Shown in pieces: positions 9,075 through 12,730 of a stretch of 12,730 nucleotides of DNA. The notes under the pieces were generated by a model. The model did no database searches, had not been told where the DNA came from, and worked only from the letters and a program-made list of their open reading frames with translations. Position 1 is the stretch's first letter. The number at the start of each line of letters is the position of its first letter. Both the position numbers and the translations under genes were made by a program. The stretch lies in the NCBI GenBank assembly GCA_024220525.1, contig JAMYWO010000526.1, positions 1 to 12,730 of the forward strand. Reading direction: 5' to 3'. Source of the stretch: Cochliopodium minus (taxonomy: Eukaryota; Discosea; Himatismenida; Cochliopodiidae).

Positions 9075-11349
9075 TTAATTATCTTTTTCGTCGACTTTTT
9101 CATAATACCATTTCAAATTATTAACAGGGATGGGCTCTCCATTTTCAACGAGGAGAGTGGGCACTTCGAAGGGGCACCTTACGTCTTTGTTAACATCTCT
9201 TCTTAATTGAAATGCCCTATGAAATGCTCTTATCAATGATTTTGCATCTGCATGTTCTATATCTTTTTTATCTACGAGAAAAAAATTTGAAATCAACAAT
9301 AAAAAATAATAAAAATAAAATGACAATCATAAAAATAAAATTAAAAAAAAAAGCAATCACAATATAAAAAATAAAGTATAAAAATGAAATAATTAATAAA
9401 AATGAATAATAAAATAAAGTATAAAAATGAAATAATTAATAATAAAAATAAAAATAATAAAAATAAAAATAATTAAAAATAAAAATAATTAAAAATAAAA
9501 ATAATTAATTAAATAATTAATTAAATAATTAAATAATAAAAATAAATTAAAAATAAATCAAATGATAACAAACAACTCAAAATAATATACATTAAAAAAA
9601 TTAAAAAAATTATAAATACCCTCGTGCCAAATGTCGAGTTCATAATGACTCTTCCAAACCTCTATTACTTTTCCCTCTCTCACCAGACAAGGATACAAAC
9701 TCTCGTTTTTATTTTCTAAAATGTAGCGAATATAATCTCCGACTGGCCCAACATACTATTAAAAAAAAAAACAAATAATTAATAAAAATATAAAATTGAA
9801 TGAATTAAAAATTTTAAAAATATTAAAAATAAAAAAATAAAAAAATAAAACAACTCAAAATGTTAAAAATTTTTAACTTTTGATTTAAAATTTAAACTAA
9901 ATTGAATTAAAAAACGAAAATTCAATAAAATTAATTATCGAAATAAAATACAAAAATAAAAGAAAATCTATTAAAAACAATTAAAAACAAATAAAAAATA
10001 AATTTTTTTTTATTTTTTATTTTTTTACTTTTGATATCTCATTATCTAGATCCATCAATTTGAAAATTTCAGAAGCGAAAGATTGGCTGTTATATCTATT
10101 TTTGTCGAACAACCTGGTGCAGTTCCACTGTTGGATTAAATTACATATTTTCTTTCTGTTTTCTTTTGTGTTTTCTATTGCAGGTTCTTCTTTTTCGTTT
10201 TTTTGCTTTTAAAAAAATTAATAAAAAAAAAATTTAAAACTAAATATTTCACACAAAACAAACTGATTTTATTGAAAAAAAAATTCTTTAAATAAATTTA
10301 TTTTTTTTTTTTGATTTTTTTATAAAAAATGTATCTTACAGGGTAAAATACTGCAATAGCATTCGCATTTTCCCAATCTGAAATTAGGACCAAACTGAAA
10401 TAAAAAAAAAATTGTTGAAAAAAAAATTTTAAGAAAGAAAAACTAACATAAAAAATATTTGATGCAAATTATTTATAAATCATACTAAGGCTTTTGTTTG
10501 AAGATATATATAAAATATCTCATTTTACTAATGAATATAACTGATTTATTATGAATATAATCTGTTAATGATCCAAAAAAATTTTTTTGTGTCTTTATAA
10601 TGAAAATTTTTTTGTGAGAATTTAATCTGCTCCATATAATTTGGATGAATTTTTATATCCCAACATAAGATACTATATAATTGATCAATGAGATCCAAAT
10701 AATCATATTATCATTTGTATATGTTGATTCCAATTAACAATCATTTTTACTAACAAATTTTTCAATGCAAATATCATTCAATTATTTCAATCAACGATGA
10801 AAAATATTTGTTGTTTGATAAATATTTGTTAAATATAACTATTCTTTACCTATGTTCTTCCCAATGTAATATTTTATTTGCAATTTGAATCCCTATTAAA
10901 ATCTCTGTATCTTTTTTCTTCATCACTTTGCCCATTATTTTTTTTCCCTCCAGTTTCATCGCACTGATGTATATTCTGATGATGATCTGATCATGTTCGA
11001 GTGTCTTTACCCTTTCGAACAATTCATTTTCGATTGACTCGAGATCTGTTACATTTTTGAAGGTATCATCGATATCTATTGATATTTCAATGTATTTGTT
11101 TTGGATAGGATCATAGATGTTGAAATAGGGTTAATATGCGAGTATAAAATTTTTTTTTTTAATATTTTTTTACCAGCATTATCTGGTATTTCATGTAATC
11201 TTCTTATGTGTTGACATATATTCTTTGTTGTTTTGATAGGTCTTTAGAAAAGAAATTATAGAGGAGATTTTAAATATATTGAGAAATTTTTACGATATTA
11301 ATCCTTTATCTTGTTTCAAAGTTCCATCCTTGCTTCCAGAATTTCCCAT
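9075..11349 (-). CDS. Putatively N-myristoylated protein with PPPDE/LRAT-like domain, catalytic Cys apparently absent
   Basis: Predicted exons: 11349-11294, 11241-11174, 11075-10850, 10394-10340, 10205-10029, 9755-9620 and 9271-9075; this model keeps frame and gives 304 aa. TGA lies directly before the ATG. The start MGNSGSK fits the myristoylation consensus. The central part reads IGIQIANKILHW (His112), then SLV, and 63 residues later RYNSQSF (Ser175) followed by a short helix and GPVGDYI. This order resembles the His ... NC(x)xF arrangement of PPPDE/LRAT members of the NlpC/P60 superfamily (deubiquitinase/deSUMOylase or lipid acyltransferase types), but Cys is replaced by Ser. The C-terminal ~90 residues (AFHRAFQLRRD, CPFEVPTLL, WYYE) are not recognised. 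The exon 2/3 boundary is uncertain: protein-like sequence upstream of 11076 has no AG in front of it. It may be a pseudoenzyme or a decaying gene. Family assignment is tentative; the other splice junctions are well supported by phase. Confidence 0.6.
9272..9619 (-). repeat. Low-complexity intron with nested tandem and direct repeats
   Basis: A 348-nt intron of the PPPDE/LRAT-like gene (donor GTATTT, acceptor CGTAG). On the plus strand a 28-bp unit at 9371-9398 recurs at 9414-9441, followed by AAAAATAATTAAAAATA-type and AATTAATTAAAT-type tandem units up to about 9540. No coding sequence is visible in it. Confidence 0.85.
10395..10849 (-). other. 455-nt intron, the longest in the window
   Basis: Donor GTAAAG and acceptor TTTCAG on the minus strand; phase 2 restores the HWEEH/SLV junction. 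Its composition is mixed A/T with scattered GATC/TGATT words, unlike the homopolymer introns. A short direct repeat (AATTTTTTTGTG) occurs twice near 10580-10615. No long open frame or RNA gene was recognised on either strand. Confidence 0.7.
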
Positions 11350-11957
11350 TCAAACAGTAAGATATTTTAAACGATCAATTTTTTATAATTATTTTTATTT
11401 ATCTAAATATATTATTTATAAAGAGAAAATTTCATCAGATCAATTTGTAACTCATCTTGGATCTTTCTTTCAAATTTATTTTCTTTGCCAATTTGATTTT
11501 TCAAAAAAATTTAATAAAAATATATCGTTAATAATTTTCAAACTTTATCAACATTAACATCAATTAATCGATTGTCAAACATATGTGAGATAAATTTGAC
11601 ATAATGACCACTTTCCATAATTTTGGAACAAAAAAAAAAATGATATCAAAATCATTATATTTTGTATCAACTATTCTCATTATAACTTTATTAAGAGAGG
11701 ATCTTTAAATATATTGAATTCATAAAAAATCAAACATATTGATTTATTGTACCATTATTTTTTTTTTTATTTTTGATTCAACAACCCAACAAAAAAAGTA
11801 AAAATTCATCCATCAATAAGGAAGATCATATGAGTTAAAAAGAATTGAAATAATACGGACATCTCATATATTTTATTAAAAAAAAATACAAAATACAAAA
11901 AAAAAAAATCAAAGAAATAGGAAAAGGAGTTGTAATTAATTTAATAACAGCCAAATA
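11350..11957. promoter_or_regulatory. 608-bp divergent intergenic region upstream of the hydrolase-like and RasGEF genes
   Basis: It lies between two head-to-head start codons and should hold both promoters. It contains A/T runs near 11628-11642, 11757-11775 and 11875-11910, and mixed A/T sequence elsewhere. A plus-strand open frame crossing 11279-11557 is antisense to exon 1 of the neighbouring gene and was not accepted. No named regulatory motif can be supported. Confidence 0.5.
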
Positions 11958-12730
11958 ATGGATATGAAATTAAACATAACACCCAGCTTTGAAATATCCA
12001 ATCATGAAGAAGCTCACACTGTTAGAAAGCATTTGAAAGAGAACATATTTGAGAATGTTGTTGGAGAAAACAAAGTGATCACAAAGAATTATGCCACATT
12101 CAAAGATTCAAAAGATAAGATGGTAGATATAAAAAGTGGAACACTTGAAGGAATTCTAAAAATTTTGATCGATGAACTTTGCCGCAAGAAAAAAATAGGT
12201 TTGTATATCCTTCTCATGATGTGGAGATTGACTTTTTTAATGCATTATATTCATCATTATTAAAAATTATGTTCATAAATTGTTCTGAAATTTTCATATG
12301 AAAGTTTAATAAAAATTTAATTTACTCAATTTGGATCATATTTTTCAAAAATAAAAAATACTTTTTTATTATTTTTCTTTAAATTGTGATTTATTTATAC
12401 TCACTCTTTTCTCTTTTTCTAGAATCAAACATATTGGACATATTCAGATATTTCTTCTTATGTTACGAAAAATGGTCTATCACATCTGACGAAATAATCA
12501 AGATTTTAGATGGATATTGGGAGAATTCCGAAGTAGATTGTAAAGAGGGTGAGGATAATTAAAAAAAAAAATTTATAATTTTTTCTTATTTTCACTGAAT
12601 GATTAATCAAAAAAAAAAAAAAAATAAAAAAAGAAATATCAAAGATAGTGAGAGAATGGAGATATGTATCCACATTGACAAACAAAAAAAGCAATATACA
12701 TCTGAACACCTTCTTCCAGAAAGTATTCAG
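11958..12730 (+). CDS. Ras guanine-nucleotide exchange factor, N-terminal part (RasGEF_N domain), partial
   Basis: Start of a probable Ras-family GDP/GTP exchange factor. Exons: 11958-12198, 12423-12548 and 12634 onward, giving 154 codons before the right edge. An in-frame TAA 21 nt upstream of the ATG supports the start. Residues ~55-154 match the RasGEF N-terminal (REM) module: DIKSGTLEGIL (57-67) is the typical 'k.GTle.L...L' opening, followed after intron 1 by DIFRYFFLCYEKW, the 'FL.tyr.f' helix, and after intron 2 by KIVREWRYV, the 'v..W' segment. The acceptor at 12632-12633 was chosen because the next AG would give a frame without this segment. The catalytic CDC25 domain should lie beyond the window. 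The first donor is GTTTGT and the second GTGAGG, both unlike the GTAAA/GTATN donors of the other genes. The target GTPase cannot be told. Confidence 0.82.

Noticed and set aside
11279-11557. Plus-strand open frame of 92 codons with a fairly protein-like beginning
   Set aside because: It is antisense to exon 1 (MGNSGSK start), intron 1 and the 5' flank of the minus-strand gene. The minus-strand exons there have matching phases and an upstream stop; the later half of the plus frame is A/T-run sequence, and no start context or domain supports it.
12506-12709. Minus-strand open frame of 67 codons, Phe/Ile-rich
   Set aside because: It is antisense to RasGEF exons 2 and 3 and the A-rich intron between them; its composition is typical of reverse-read A-rich DNA.

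Overview
The window is AT-rich, intron-dense eukaryotic nuclear DNA, most likely from an amoeboid or other free-living protist. The evidence is short GT-AG introns made largely of A/T runs, compact spacing between genes, eukaryote-only domains (DEP, RasGEF N-terminal domain, N-myristoylation starts) and no bacterial operon features. The species cannot be named from the sequence. Every gene is spliced. The exon models below come from reading-frame continuity, splice-site phase and recognisable domains, so they are predictions.

Layout. (1) 79-3606, minus strand: eight visible exons of a DEP + DUF547 protein with a coiled-coil-like tail, running off the left edge. (2) 3885-5336 and 5524-6977, plus strand: two tandem short-chain dehydrogenase/reductase (SDR) genes with membrane-anchor N-termini. 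From exon 2 almost to the stop codon, introns included, they are nearly identical, while exon 1 and intron 1 have diverged. (3) 7271-9010, plus strand: a protein with an N-myristoylation motif, a highly charged stalk and a ribonuclease-inhibitor-type leucine-rich-repeat domain. (4) 9075-11349, minus strand, convergent with (3): another protein starting with an N-myristoylation motif. Its middle resembles the NlpC/P60-like PPPDE/LRAT hydrolases, but Ser sits where the catalytic Cys would be, and one of its splice acceptors is doubtful. (5) 11958 to the right edge, plus strand: the start of a Ras guanine-nucleotide exchange factor (RasGEF N-terminal domain).

How the genes may relate. At least three of the products (1, 3, 5) look like signalling or scaffold proteins, and two (3, 4) have membrane-targeting starts, but nothing in the sequence shows that they act together. 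The clearest unusual events are the sharply bounded homogenised block in the SDR pair, the possibly inactive hydrolase-like domain with its defective-looking intron, and the very high share of AAG splice acceptors without pyrimidine tracts. No tRNA, rRNA, CRISPR array or transposon was recognised.
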